This document shows, piece by piece, positions 29,683-39,949 of a stretch of 64,000 bases of DNA. Within the stretch, counting starts at the first letter, position 1. Each line of letters opens with the position of its first letter. The translations under genes and the position numbers were made by a program. The notes under the pieces are model-generated. The model made no database searches. It saw only the letters and a list, made by a program, of their open reading frames with translations, and was not told the DNA's origin. Origin of the DNA: Adenophora triphylla var. japonica (lineage: Eukaryota; Streptophyta; Magnoliopsida; Asterales; Campanulaceae); NCBI GenBank assembly GCA_022495995.1, contig JAFEMH010000170.1, positions 399,501 to 463,500 on the forward strand, read 5' to 3'.

Positions 29683-32345
29683 TGTCAAAATTGGGTCCTC
29701 GCGGATTTCCTCACTTCCTGCTGATCTGTAGGGGTTTTGAGAGGCCTGGGGATTCGAAACTGCAACTCCTTTGCCTTTCCCGGATGGATCAGCACTATCC
29801 ATTCCCAACATTCTTCCCGACCGAGTCAACAAATTAACCTCTTGATCATTCTCAACCACAAAGTTTTTACTGGCCTCTTTGAGTTCGGCTAGTGTAAGCG
29901 GAACAGGACGAGTGCTGTATGGCCACGCTGCCCGTCTTATCTCATTCACGGACAATGGTGCATCCAGGTTAGATGCTTTCCTGAGCTCCTCCAAAGAGAT
30001 TGGGGATTCTCTAGGAGCCATAGAGGATATAGCGTTAATGACCAAATGCTCTTCGTACTCATCGTAATCAGCAGCATTATTCAAATCATACAAATCATCA
30101 AGATACAAGACATAGCAGAAGTTATCTTTCATTTCATTGGAACAAGGAATCACATCAGTTACAACCTTATTACAATCACAACTAGCATTTCCATTTACAG
30201 ATTCTCCAAACTCTATTACATTCACAAAATAATCTTGATCAAAGTCGATGAGGTTCACGTTGTTACTGGGCAGAGGATTGTTGACGATGTTAGGGCGAGG
30301 AGACTTTTCAATCTTCTTCTCATCCACGAGGCCTTGGATGATCTTCTTGAGGGTTACGCAAGTGTTGGTGGTGTGCCCCGGGTATTGATGAAACCTGCAG
30401 TATTTACTGGTATCGAGATTGGGATTGGGACGGACAGGGCTGTAGTTATCCAGCGGCCTAATCATGCCGATCCGAAGCAGGCCATTGAAGATTTCTTCTG
30501 TAGACATGCCCAAGTCATCAAACCTCGGTTGTGGCTTAGGTTGGAATCTCCCTCCATTCTGTACATTGTCAACTCCTCTTTGCAGGTTGTTAATGCTGTT
30601 ATCCTTAACCATTTCTCTTCCATTTAGCGCCATGGCAGAAACTGGTTTAGGTGCTCGGTACCGGAATCCTCCACTTCCGTTACTACCGATAGCATTCACA
30701 CCTGGGGTTTGATTAAAGAGCCTATTCTCGCTGCGAGCGCCCATTCCGACCATCTCTCTGAGAACTGGATACCAACCCTTTCCAATGGCCTCCCTTAACA
30801 CCGGCTTCACGCACGACAGAAAAATATCTTTCTGATCCTGAAGGGGGATGGGCTCTGATAGCTCGTTAAGTTTGGCATTCCACCTCTTATAAAACTCTGT
30901 GATCGACTCATCATTCTTTTGAATTGTGCCCACTAGATCGTCCCGAGTAGTGCGCCATTCTAGGTTACCCCGGTATTTCTCCAAGAAAGTCACTGTAATG
31001 TGACTCCAGGTGGAGCGGCATTCTTGCTTGAGAGCCAAAAACCAAGTGAGCGCCGGACCTTTCAAAGTTAGATGAAAATGAGATGCCATAAACTCGGCGG
31101 TGCAATCCATCGCCCCCATTGTCATGACGTAAGTATCCACATGAGTCTTTGGGCAGGCTGTTCCATCAAAATCCATCTTTGGCATCTTGAACTTATGAGG
31201 AAGAGGTGTCACTTGAGCTGGGTCAACCACCTTTAAGCCACTGGAACCCACAGTCAATCTATCGATTTGCTGTTGCATCTGTTTCAATAAAGCTGTCACT
31301 TCCGGAGTCAAACCTGGAATCTGGGGAATAGCAGGAGCCACAGTTGAGGACGGCACAGGAAATTCTGAAACAGATCTAATGGGCAAGGCAGCCGAAGGAA
31401 GACCAAAAGTACTGGGGATGCCGATATTGCTATCCAACAAACAAACTGAGCTGGGAATCCTATTCCCGTACATGTCATAATCATTAAATTGGACACTGGG
31501 ATTCTGGGGGCCAAACTGCACTGATTGTCCTCCAAACTAACCATGGGCAGGAAATCCAGTACTGATACATGGAGCCGAATACGGGGTGGAACCATACAGA
31601 TGCTGGGTGAGAGGAGAACACACTGCAGACTGAGAGAAGTTGCTCTGGAACTGGGACTGAGGATACTGCGGGATACTATCCTGGCAAATCTGGTTTCCTG
31701 ACAGACGATACTGGTTGGATTGCTGCTGATTGGGCTGAACACACTGATAACTGTCCGGGTACATGCTGAACTGGGGTTGGGAATAGCCTCCTTGAAACTG
31801 GGATCCATACTGAGCTTGCGGCATTGGAGCTTGGGAGCTGGTGAGGAAGTGAGATCGAAGAAGTTTGATGGTTGACCACTGTTTTTGCTGAAACCCTGCT
31901 GAGCAACTTGGTTATGCACTTGAGAGACTGGGAGAGGAACCTTTCCTTGGGTATTCACAGCTATCTCTGGAGATGGCATCCGATCCGGGCGAGGAGCATA
32001 ACTTACGGGAGGAGGCATGGCATGGTAGTTAAATTGAGCAGATTGGCCAGGAGAAGCAGATCCGACCCCGTTATTACCATCCTCGGTGATTTCTTCGTAA
32101 GAATCGTCCTCTTGGCGGAGTACTGCGACTCCCCTGGCTCTCATGGCCTCGACGAAACGGACGTGGGCTTCCTCCTCTCTGGCCTTGGCATTCTGAGCCA
32201 ACAAACGGGCCTCCCGCTCTCTGGCCAAAGCAGCTTCCAAAGTTATCCTCAACTCTTCTGCAGACATGTCATTAAAACCCGGTTGACCCATCGAAACCGA
32301 ACCTCCAGCAGACTGAGCAGCAAACACATCACCATTTCCGGCCAT
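29680..32345 (-). pseudogene. gag: Gag of A
   Basis: I take the ATG at 32345 (MAGNGDVFAAQ) as start; the frame is open to 32408 without an ATG. N-terminal coiled segment rich in Ala/Glu/Arg (LEAALAREREARLLAQNAKA), then a Pro/Gln-rich low-complexity region with a frameshift near 31840 and an in-frame TAG near 31537 (Trp in context). The capsid-like core is about 31200-30750: KMPKMDFDGTACP, GPALTWFLALK, TFLEKYRGNLEWRTTRDDL, FYKRWNAKLNEL. A C-x2-H-x4-H-x4-C knuckle (CRFHQYPGHTTNTC) lies at about 30405-30365. The C-terminus reads into pro in the same frame, so gag and pro were one frame. Confidence 0.9.
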
Positions 32346-33660
32346 ATCCGATTCTGAGCTAACTGAAACTCCCGAGACTGCTTGAACTTCTCCAACAACA
32401 CGGACCAAACGAGCTCCTGGAATGGATGAGCGGATCCAACTAGCCGTAGCTGCAGGGTAGATACGGGTTTATAAGGTAGTGAAGGGAGATTTTGAGGAAA
32501 AACGGGAGAGGGAAAGGAAACGAGGGACAGACTCGCACAAAAAATTTATTTATCTTCAAGTATAAAACAGTGTCTTAAATCCTAAGTACGGTTGGGAAAG
32601 GAGAGGCCTTTACTCACGCAACTACACCTTGGGGAAACCTAAGGACGCAACATTCGAATCACACTAAATGCTTTGTATTGAAATTTATAATAGGTGATGA
32701 TACCTAACCAAAACCTAACACTGTATGGGACGGAGAGGTTGTCCCAATTCCTGGGAAAATTTGGGCAGCTAACGGGTATTCTTGAAGAAATTCAAAAAAA
32801 ATCCGGCATGACCTCTCGTCGGTGCACGTTGACAATGCGGCATGATCTCTCGTTAGAACATGCCACGGGAGTGACATGTCCCCACGTGAAACCATGTTGC
32901 ATTGGCAAAATGCCCACAAGATGCGAGGTTTTCGGGGGAAGGTATAAGGACCTATTGTAAGTTTCAAAAACAATTCATTTTGGCGTGATTAAAAAAAACG
33001 TTGTATCAAAACCAACCGTGGGTAAATTTTAAGTGTGGCGCCACCTATAACGCACTAGGGGGATAGGTTTGATATTAGGCGCTCAAGCGTAGGCGACATA
33101 CATCACCGTCCGCGATGCCGTCAATCGCACCCGAGGGTTCTAAATCTATGTGGTGTAGTGTGCGGATGACTATGTTCTTTTATTTCCAAAAAACAAAAAT
33201 TTTTATTTATTTATTTTATTTACTTTTGAAAAGAAAAAGAGAAAACACACACACACTCTCACAGGGAACAAGGGGAACAACAATCAACTGAGCCAAACTT
33301 TTGATTCAAGGGACTGCCCTCAAACCAGCTGCTGAAAACAATGTTCAGTGACCATTCCTGTCGCGTGACACAGAACAGCAGGGGACAGAGATGTCGCACG
33401 ACTGGAGTGGTCACTGAACCAGAATCCCTGCAAAATCAAATCAGCCCCTGCTTCTCCACGGCAAGGGACAAAGCATAATAACTAGAGCACAACAAGATAT
33501 GGCCAAAAGACACCAAAGGTTCACAAGTCTCATAATCAATAAAACGCACGTACTACAAGAGATCGTCAATGATGCACATAAGAATGGATATGTTGGATGT
33601 TTAGTCGAACGAAAGTTTGACCCTCTTAAATTTGAAAAACAGGTTTTCAAAAGTGTAGTT
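32346..33660 (-). other. 5' leader of A
   Basis: No gene. In element sense, after the primer site come two A-family motifs (33391-33402, GTCGCACGAC; 33359-33372, TGTCGCGTGACACA), then low-complexity AT-rich sequence (33180-33250), then sequence without recognisable features. CTACCCTGCAG lies about 50 bp before the open gag frame, at the same place as the pyrimidine-CAG of D and E, and might be a splice acceptor. A clear copy of the compound stem-loop is not visible here. Confidence 0.55.
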
Positions 33661-33678
33661 CCCCAGCGGAGTTGCCAC
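33661..33678 (-). other. Primer-binding site of A (tRNA-Arg type)
   Basis: In element sense TGGCAACTCCGCTGGGGA, one base after the end of the 5' LTR. It differs from the B site by one base (CAAC for CGAC). Confidence 0.85.
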
Positions 33679-34677
33679 TGAATGTGCGCTCGCCCGCAAA
33701 CGAAATTGTTTTGTTTAATTTCGAATGACGGAAAAAGAGAAAAAAAGGAGTCGCCATGCCATGCTTTAGAGGTGCAATTTGAAAAACCTTTTGAAAGAGA
33801 ATGGGTCCGGGGTTCAAGTTACGTGTTGGGAAGAACCGAGAGTTCACCCAACACGCCTCGTCCGTGGATGAGTCTTTCTAACTAAACATCCAATTAATCC
33901 ATAAATGTGTGCAAGCATTGACAATAAACAAACGTAGTAAACATGAATTTTATTAATATGAACTTGGAAACTTACAACTTGTGAACCAATTATTCAGGGA
34001 GGCCACATCCCATTACAACAAATCAGAACAGATTACAGGGGAAAAGATCTCTGCAAAGAGACATAATGTGTCGCGTGACACAGGACATGGGTGACCAGAT
34101 GTGTCGCGTGACACAGGATCACCCATGCACGATGTGTCGCATGACACACAGTGTCCGTCTGCAGAGACTTACAGATTTGAATATGATAGCGCCAATATCC
34201 AACACAGATCTAATTGATCAATCAGACAAGCTTCGAAATACGTAATTAACAACAAATCAACCCAGGGAGTGCAGATATGGATAGATCCACACCCCCTTGG
34301 GGCCTAAACACCAATTTCAACAAATATTCAACAATGAGCAATAAATTATCCAAAACAACTATGTTAAATAGAGATATTGCGATTGGGATTCAGTAATCAA
34401 GACGGATGGAGTCTGATTACTGAATCCAAGGGAAGGAAGACAATTGAATTACTAAAGGAACAAGGTAGAAGAGAGAGAAAAAAGGTAATTAAGGGTGTTA
34501 CCCTTGTTGCTTCCACGAATTCTGTACCAAGTTAGGTACAGAACCCTTCTATAGCAGCTTCTGGTCCTGGAGAGCTTGAGAGTATCAGTTGAGATTGGAT
34601 CTAGGAGGTAATGAAAGGAAGTGGGTAGAATTAGGGGAAATTGGAAGTGAATTGGGATGAGAGAGAGAGAGAGAGGG
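33679..34677 (-). repeat. 5' LTR of A, 3' portion (rest displaced by D)
   Basis: Matches 3637-4635 of the 3' LTR with about 25 changes by eye. It breaks off in the gagaga microsatellite where element D is inserted; the upstream part of this LTR, with its TATA box, should lie to the right of D, outside the window. Palindromes at 34067-34082, 34100-34115 and 34133-34148. Confidence 0.95.
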
Positions 34678-34892
34678 TGTAAGTACCCAAATCTGGCTCA
34701 TGCCTTCCGGTTAAGTTTTCTGGCAATTTCCCGGACTTTCCTAAAGTCCGGGAGCAATTCCAGAACTGTTCCGAACCTTCCAAGGAATGAAGGGACTGAT
34801 TTAAATTAAAAGGGCACGTTTTCCTTAATATGGAAAACCTTCTAGAAGTGCCACCTTGCATGATTCTAGAAACATGCTGAGTCATACAGGAT

Positions 34893-34942
34893 AATGCCGC
34901 ACGGCTGCATTAGGAGAGAACTCCTAGCCGCACGGCCTCATT
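34893..34942. promoter_or_regulatory. D-family palindrome pair directly upstream of TATA box
   Basis: GCCGCACGGCTGCATTAG and GCCGCACGGCCTCATTAG, separated by gagagaactccta. The second ends about 29 bp before TATAAATA. In the 3' LTR copy the first motif is damaged (GCCACACGAC). Confidence 0.7.
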
Positions 34943-34970
34943 AGCCTTATCCAGACTGCCTATAAATAGA

Positions 34971-34978
34971 GCCCTCCT
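34971..34978 (+). promoter_or_regulatory. TATA box of D 5' LTR
   Basis: TATAAATA followed by agagccc, in the 5' third of the LTR, with the GCCGCACGGC pair immediately upstream. Confidence 0.8.
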
Positions 34979-35289
34979 CTACCCATTTTAGACACCAACA
35001 ACATACCATATTCAACACCAAAAGCTCTGTTCAAGCCCTGCTGCAAAAATCCCAGAAGTTGAAGAGTGCCAAGAAGCCACCTCCCTCCTCCTTGAAGCCT
35101 TCCAAGTTGGTCCATCCACTAGGCAAGAATCAAAGAAGAAGAGGTCACCACCATTGGTAACCTCTCACTCCCTTACCTTGCATCATGCTTGTTTATGTGA
35201 TATAATTGCTCCTTGCATTCATATATTACTATTATCTTGCTTGGGACTTGGTATTTGTTGTTAAAGATCCTATCTTTATTCATACAAAT

Positions 35290-35720
35290 CATACCCCCTC
35301 CCCCTTTGCATCCTTTGCATGAAATAAGCATCCTTTGCCCATAAAAATGTAATCTTTGAGTTAAAGGTGCATCCTTTGTACCTAAAACCCTCTTTTTTAC
35401 ATAAAAATGGTATCCTTATACATCCTTTGCATATAAAAATGTAATCTTTATATTCAAATTGCATCCTTTGCACCCTAAAACTCAATTTTATACATAAAAA
35501 AGCATCCTTTGCATTAAAGATCATTTCTTTACATGAAAATGCATCCTTTGCATTAAAAATCCTTTCTATACATAAAATGCATCCTTTGCATTAATAATCA
35601 TTTCTTTGCATCATAAAAATACATCCTTTGCATAAAAATCCTTTCTTTACATCAAAAAGCATCATTTGCAAATCAAATGCATCCTTTGCACCCTAAAAAT
35701 GTCATCTTTTCACTAAAAAT
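35290..35720 (+). repeat. Degenerate catcctttgca array in D LTR
   Basis: About 20 imperfect units of about 17-25 bp built on GCATCCTTTGCAT and separated by A-rich spacers. The 3' LTR has the same array at about 63500-63900. The E LTR keeps a few units (48580-48650). It lies in transcribed LTR sequence downstream of the TATA box. Confidence 0.85.
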
Positions 35721-36418
35721 GTCATTTTTACATGCATTCCCCCATGTCCCCATTAGCAACCTTCGGAACGGACCGGTGTAAAGATCCTATCTTTACATCG
35801 TTTCTTCCATTAAAGGTGCCGCAATCTCTTTAGAAAGGGATAAACCTTAAACCTATATCTCCGATTATCGCTTGAGACGAGCATGATAGCTCCCATATAA
35901 GCTCAATCGTCTCAAGGCGTAGGATTGATGGGCTAAGGATGCTCCTTTTCTAAAGAACCCCATTTTGGACTATAAAAGAGAGCCCTTCTCTCGATCATGC
36001 AAGACCCAAGGTCAAATAGTGATGATCACAAGTCCAAGATGAGGACGGGATCAAAGTCCCGAACACATAAAAATCCAAGGAATCCCGAGCAAAAACCAAT
36101 TAAATGGTTTGTACGTCCGGAAGACAACTTGGGACATTCCCCCCTCTCTTTTCAACACATGCACACAAGAAAGCACGCAAGCAAGCACGAAAAATGGAAT
36201 CTAGGGAGACTTGCTACGGCAAGGCACCTTGGGTGAACGACGATCCGTTCTTCCCAAGGGGTAACTTAACCTCCGAACCCTAAAATCCTTTTTTTCAAAG
36301 TTTTGAGGAAATCAAAATGGCGTGGCGACTCCGTTTTTCAAATTAAACCAGATGTTTTCAAACTCGCGTGAATCTGATCTAAAAACAAAATTTAGAATTT
36401 GGGCACACATTCACAGTT

Positions 36419-36436
36419 TGGCGACTCCGTTGGGGA
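36419..36436 (+). other. Primer-binding site of D (tRNA-Arg type)
   Basis: TGGCGACTCCGTTGGGGA, three bases after the LTR end. Same type as B, one base different. Confidence 0.85.
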
Positions 36437-38200
36437 TATCCCAAAGGAGAAAAGCTTTCATTTTCAAAATAAACGATACCCGGTATATAGGTGGAAACCA
36501 TTTAACCTTCCTGTATCGCTTCCTAACCCGGGGCTTGGGATAAACGGTGGTTTAACAATCCCACGTACCGGTATCTCTTTTCGAAAAAAAAAAAGAAAGA
36601 AAGCTTTTTTCCTTTGAGCGGGTTAGACTCCCATCGCCGATTCCAATTATCGTGCTTGCTTTCTTTGCCTTGCATTGCATCATTTGCATCTTGGGAATTG
36701 TGCATACTTTGAACAGGAAGCCTTCTCAAGGCTAAAAGGTGCCTAAAATGTTCGGGAAACAACCTGAAATTGCAAAGGAGTGAAACCTGGAAAATTGATC
36801 CATGCAGTCGTACGGCTCAATCCTCCTTGGATTCTGACCGGGCGGCCTCCGTGGCAATTCCACCAGGAAAAATTGAGGTTAATTTGGCAGCCTTGGCAGC
36901 TTGGGGCTATTCAGTTCCAAGACTGACTGGGGCTCCTTAAAATTTACGTGCCTTATCTGTTGCATTTTCCCCCGTCCCGAAAAATCATTCCTTTAAAACA
37001 CATTTCTGAAAATCTCTGTTTTAACTCAAAAAAGGAATATTTTTAGGAGGCCGCACACTACGCGCACCTTATATATCCTGTACACTTTGCACGTACGTCC
37101 CTTTAAACCCGGGGTGGTTTTTCAGCTGCAGTCACGGACAGTCTTACGATGCTCCCGGGCGCGCACGGAATCACCCCAAACTCCCCATGGCAGCCAGTGT
37201 CGACCAATACACAGTCCGTGTCACACGTTTCAAAAAACCGTGACTTTTTGGTTGGTTTTTGGTCTAGTCTGTGTCATATAGCCCAGTTGCATGTCCCCGT
37301 AAAGGTCAAGCCTTAGTCCATAACGGAAGTCAAGATCTTTTGCTCAAGCAAAACTCTGCCGAAATTCCGACGAGGAAAAATCGGTAGAATCTTGACTCCG
37401 GCATTGACTTCGACCTTGACCTGCCCGGAATGTGTAAGAGTCGAGACCGAGTCCTTGCCAAGAAAATCCAAAGATCTTTCGCTCAAGCGAAGCTCTGCCA
37501 AAATTCCGACAAGGAAAAATTGGCAAGATCTTGACCCGACATTGACTTCGATCTTGACTCACGCACGGTGTATGCAACGAAGTTCAATGTGACACTGTGT
37601 CATCCGGCTTTTACCGCCCGATCCATGCCTATTATCTTCTCGGACATTACCGAAAAAGTCAAAACGTCAATCGCGCAAGCAAAATTCTGCCAAAATTCCG
37701 TTAAGGCTGAAAGACGAGACTTTCCCGGTATTGCCTTGACTATAATTCACATCGCTCGTGCGTTAAAAGTTCCTATGACCCGCTAGACTCATTGGGAGCA
37801 TTCTTCTCTCGGTCGGTGGGATCCGCGTGCCCTATAGGACCCTCGCCCGGGGCTGTCCACCCTGGGAGGTCGAAATACAGGTGGAATACGAGGGGCTTAT
37901 AGACGTAGTGACGGAACCCACTGATCCAGGATCTAGAGTAGTTGCGAAAAACAAGGGCAGAACCCCTTTTCCAACCAAATAGAAATTAATAAAAGACACT
38001 GTTTTAAGTAAACTGGAAGATTCTTAATTTGCATATTGCTTGAGCCTTCAGCCTAAACACCTACCCCAAGTCTAAACCTCTCCTATCCCTTTCCCGCAGC
38101 GAGAAAGAAGTGGGTGAGAACACCGGGTCAGCGACTTGTTAGCGCAGAATTCTCAGACAGTTCACCAGAATCCTCAGCTTTGTCAGTTCAGAGAGTCAGA
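36437..38200 (+). other. 5' leader of D with covarying hairpins
   Basis: No gene. Two D-family-like motifs at about 36807-36816 (GTCGTACGGC) and 36836-36846 (GACCGGGCGGC). Three related repeats (about 37320-37420, 37460-37560, 37655-37740) each contain two hairpins: TTTTGC/GCAAAA or TTTCGC/GCGAA around tcaa, then CCGA/TCGG or CCAA/TTGG around a conserved attccgac-aggaaaaa loop. 38080-38097 reads ctatccctttcccgcag, a good splice-acceptor-like sequence also conserved in E at the same distance from gag. Confidence 0.65.
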
Positions 38201-38530
38201 ATGGCCGATTTGACAGAGAACAGTACTGGTTTGGGTAACCAGATGACTAGGAAAGAAGAGCTAGCCTATAACCAATGCCCTCCTCCAGTCACATATGATC
38301 CTTTACTAAAGACTGTCCCTTTTCAGTCCTTCCCAACGTCTCAATCCATCAGGGTCCCGACACCCTCTCCTCCTCAGATAAGACCCAGCTTTGTTCCCTA
38401 CCGACAGAGAACAAACGCCACAGCTATCCCCGTAACGCAGCCTCTGCATTACCCCATGGGACTCTTTCCTTCCTCTCAGCCTGAGCCAAATTTCCCTACC
38501 TTGGAATTCCAAGATCACCCACCTTTCTAA
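38201..38530 (+). pseudogene. gag: Gag N-terminal remnant of D
   Basis: ATG 38201 (MADLTENSTGLGNQM) lines up with the E gag start. The frame is open upstream to 38114 with a related peptide (RLVSAEFSDSSPESS) but no ATG. A Pro-rich region follows and the frame stops at 38528-38530. No capsid-like core and no C-x2-H-x4-H-x4-C knuckle can be found between here and the protease at about 39950, unlike A and B. Confidence 0.75.
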
Positions 38531-38604
38531 CTTTGTCAATGCCCGTGAGTTTGCCTATCTCCTGCAGTGGCGTGAAGAGTCAATGGAAATGAGAACAGGA
38601 ATGG

Positions 38605-39069
38605 GTGGATTTACAAGTGATGATGACAAGTCAAGAGGAAGGAATGAACTGGGAGTCGACCGAAGTGAAACCCGGAGGGCAAGATGAAAACCACGGACCT
38701 GGAATGGGAGATGGTATCACTTCAAAATGTGTCTGTAGCTTGTGTGAAGGTTCGGAAGAGAAAAAGGATACAAGCTCAGATGAGGCAGCATATGAATTCT
38801 ACATCCTAGAGTTCAATACTCCTTACAAAGACTTGGTCGGTGAATGGAGGAACTTGATCAAAGCTTTAGCTGAAAGAGGGAAGTGGGCTCCACCCGCCGA
38901 TCTAGAACATGTAAGTGTCATTGAGGCCAAACCTCCGTCGGGAAGAGTAGACTCCATTTCAGTGCTAAGAGTCACCCTTGAAACCTTGTCTGAAGAAGAG
39001 TGTATGGATGCCCTGGAAAGAGTCTTTAAGGTTCGAAGCGACCCCGGTCCCCTATATGTCCTACGATGA
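38605..39069 (+). CDS. Unrecognised frame in D between gag remnant and pro
   Basis: Open frame of 154 codons. It contains CVCSLCEG, a possible C-x2-C pair, then EFNTPYKDLVGEWRNLIKA and a C-terminal block with EECMDALERVF. I do not recognise a domain, and no counterpart is visible in A, B or E. The position is where capsid and knuckle would be. It might be a very diverged gag, captured sequence or chance. 39321-39593 is a second unexplained frame (LGDGISHFRKCLANVKDAV). Confidence 0.35.
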   Translation: MDLQVMMTSQEEGMNWESTEVKPGGQDENHGPGMGDGITSKCVCSLCEGSEEKKDTSSDEAAYEFYILEFNTPYKDLVGEWRNLIKALAERGKWAPPADLEHVSVIEAKPPSGRVDSISVLRVTLETLSEEECMDALERVFKVRSDPGPLYVLR

Positions 39070-39949
39070 CAATGATGTTTTCTTGGTAATCCCCAAGTCA
39101 GAGGAAAAGTCCAAGATACCCCTTATATGGCGCCAAGTATCCTGACCTGCTTTTGCCCTCATTGGTCACCAGAGTCAAGATGAGAGTTCTCACGAGAGTT
39201 ACTGTAGTGATACTGAGGAAGACACAGTCGAAATGCCAGAAGGAACAATAGAGGAGTGGTTAGCCCAGAAGCCGAAAAGCCCATAAAATCTTCCCCGACA
39301 AGAAAGAACAGGAACCCGCCATGAGGTTTGACCCCGTAGAAATCCTTCTCGGTGATGGAATTTCCCACTTCAGAAAGTGTTTGGCCAACGTCAAAGATGC
39401 CGTCAGAAGGCTGGCCCCTAAAGAAAGAAGGGACATGCTTGACAGTGATGAAGAATGTGACCCCACTCTGCTGAAAAAGTTGCTAGGTCCAAGTGAGGAA
39501 GCCATTAGCAAACCTCCGCACTCGATAATTCCTCGTTGCATGCCGACCTTGAAAAGCCCGAATGAGACCGTCAAGGCTCGAGTGAAAGGATGAAGCCGAA
39601 ATCGGCCCGGCCGCTAAGTCAGAAGAATTCCAAACCCCGAGAAATCCGTAAAGCCATTAACTTGGGATCGATTCGGAAGCCGCCTATGCCTCCGGTAGCG
39701 CCGTGCAATCGATTAACCGCCAGACCGCCATACGCCGTAAGAACCCGCCTCGACTTTGAAAGAGCCGATGTAATCCGCCGGTAGGAATGATGATTCGTAG
39801 AAGTCTAATGTCTATGTGATGACTCGGTCCCATTGCATGAGTGTTGAACAACCTAAGGGTGACAAAAGAAATGCCGTCTCCGAGCCAAAAACGGACAAAA
39901 GACCCTATAAGCCGAAGCGGAAAAGCCAGACTCTGACAAGGAGGATCCG

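Larger units (their letters stand above)
3637..34677 (-). mobile_element. Element A: Tat-type retrotransposon, host of nested B and D
   Basis: Order on the minus strand: 5' LTR (33679 rightwards, cut by D at 34677), primer site 33661-33678, leader, gag-pro (32345-29380), then the nested element B (13525-29379), the rest of protease, RT-RNase H-archaeal RNase H-integrase (12207-8719), post-pol stem-loops, antisense DUF7745 gene (6565-8139, plus strand), hairpin array, purine tract 5062-5073, 3' LTR 3637-5061. It is inserted in the integrase of F; the bases before it are tctgt (3632-3636) and the matching copy should lie beyond the window. LTR divergence is about 2-2.5% by eye. A has one antisense gene; no PMD gene is visible. 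Confidence 0.93.
34678..36415 (+). repeat. 5' LTR of D (1738 bp)
   Basis: Starts TGTAAGTACCC and ends CACATTCACA. Contains a perfect 10-bp hairpin near its start (34727-34750), a palindrome pair (34893-34942), TATAAATA at 34971-34978 and an array of catcctttgca units (about 35290-35700). The second copy starts at 62875. Confidence 0.96.

Noticed and set aside
32694..32960. 88-codon frame in the leader of A
   Set aside because: No recognisable domain, no counterpart in other leaders, and an overlapping frame of similar length on the other strand.
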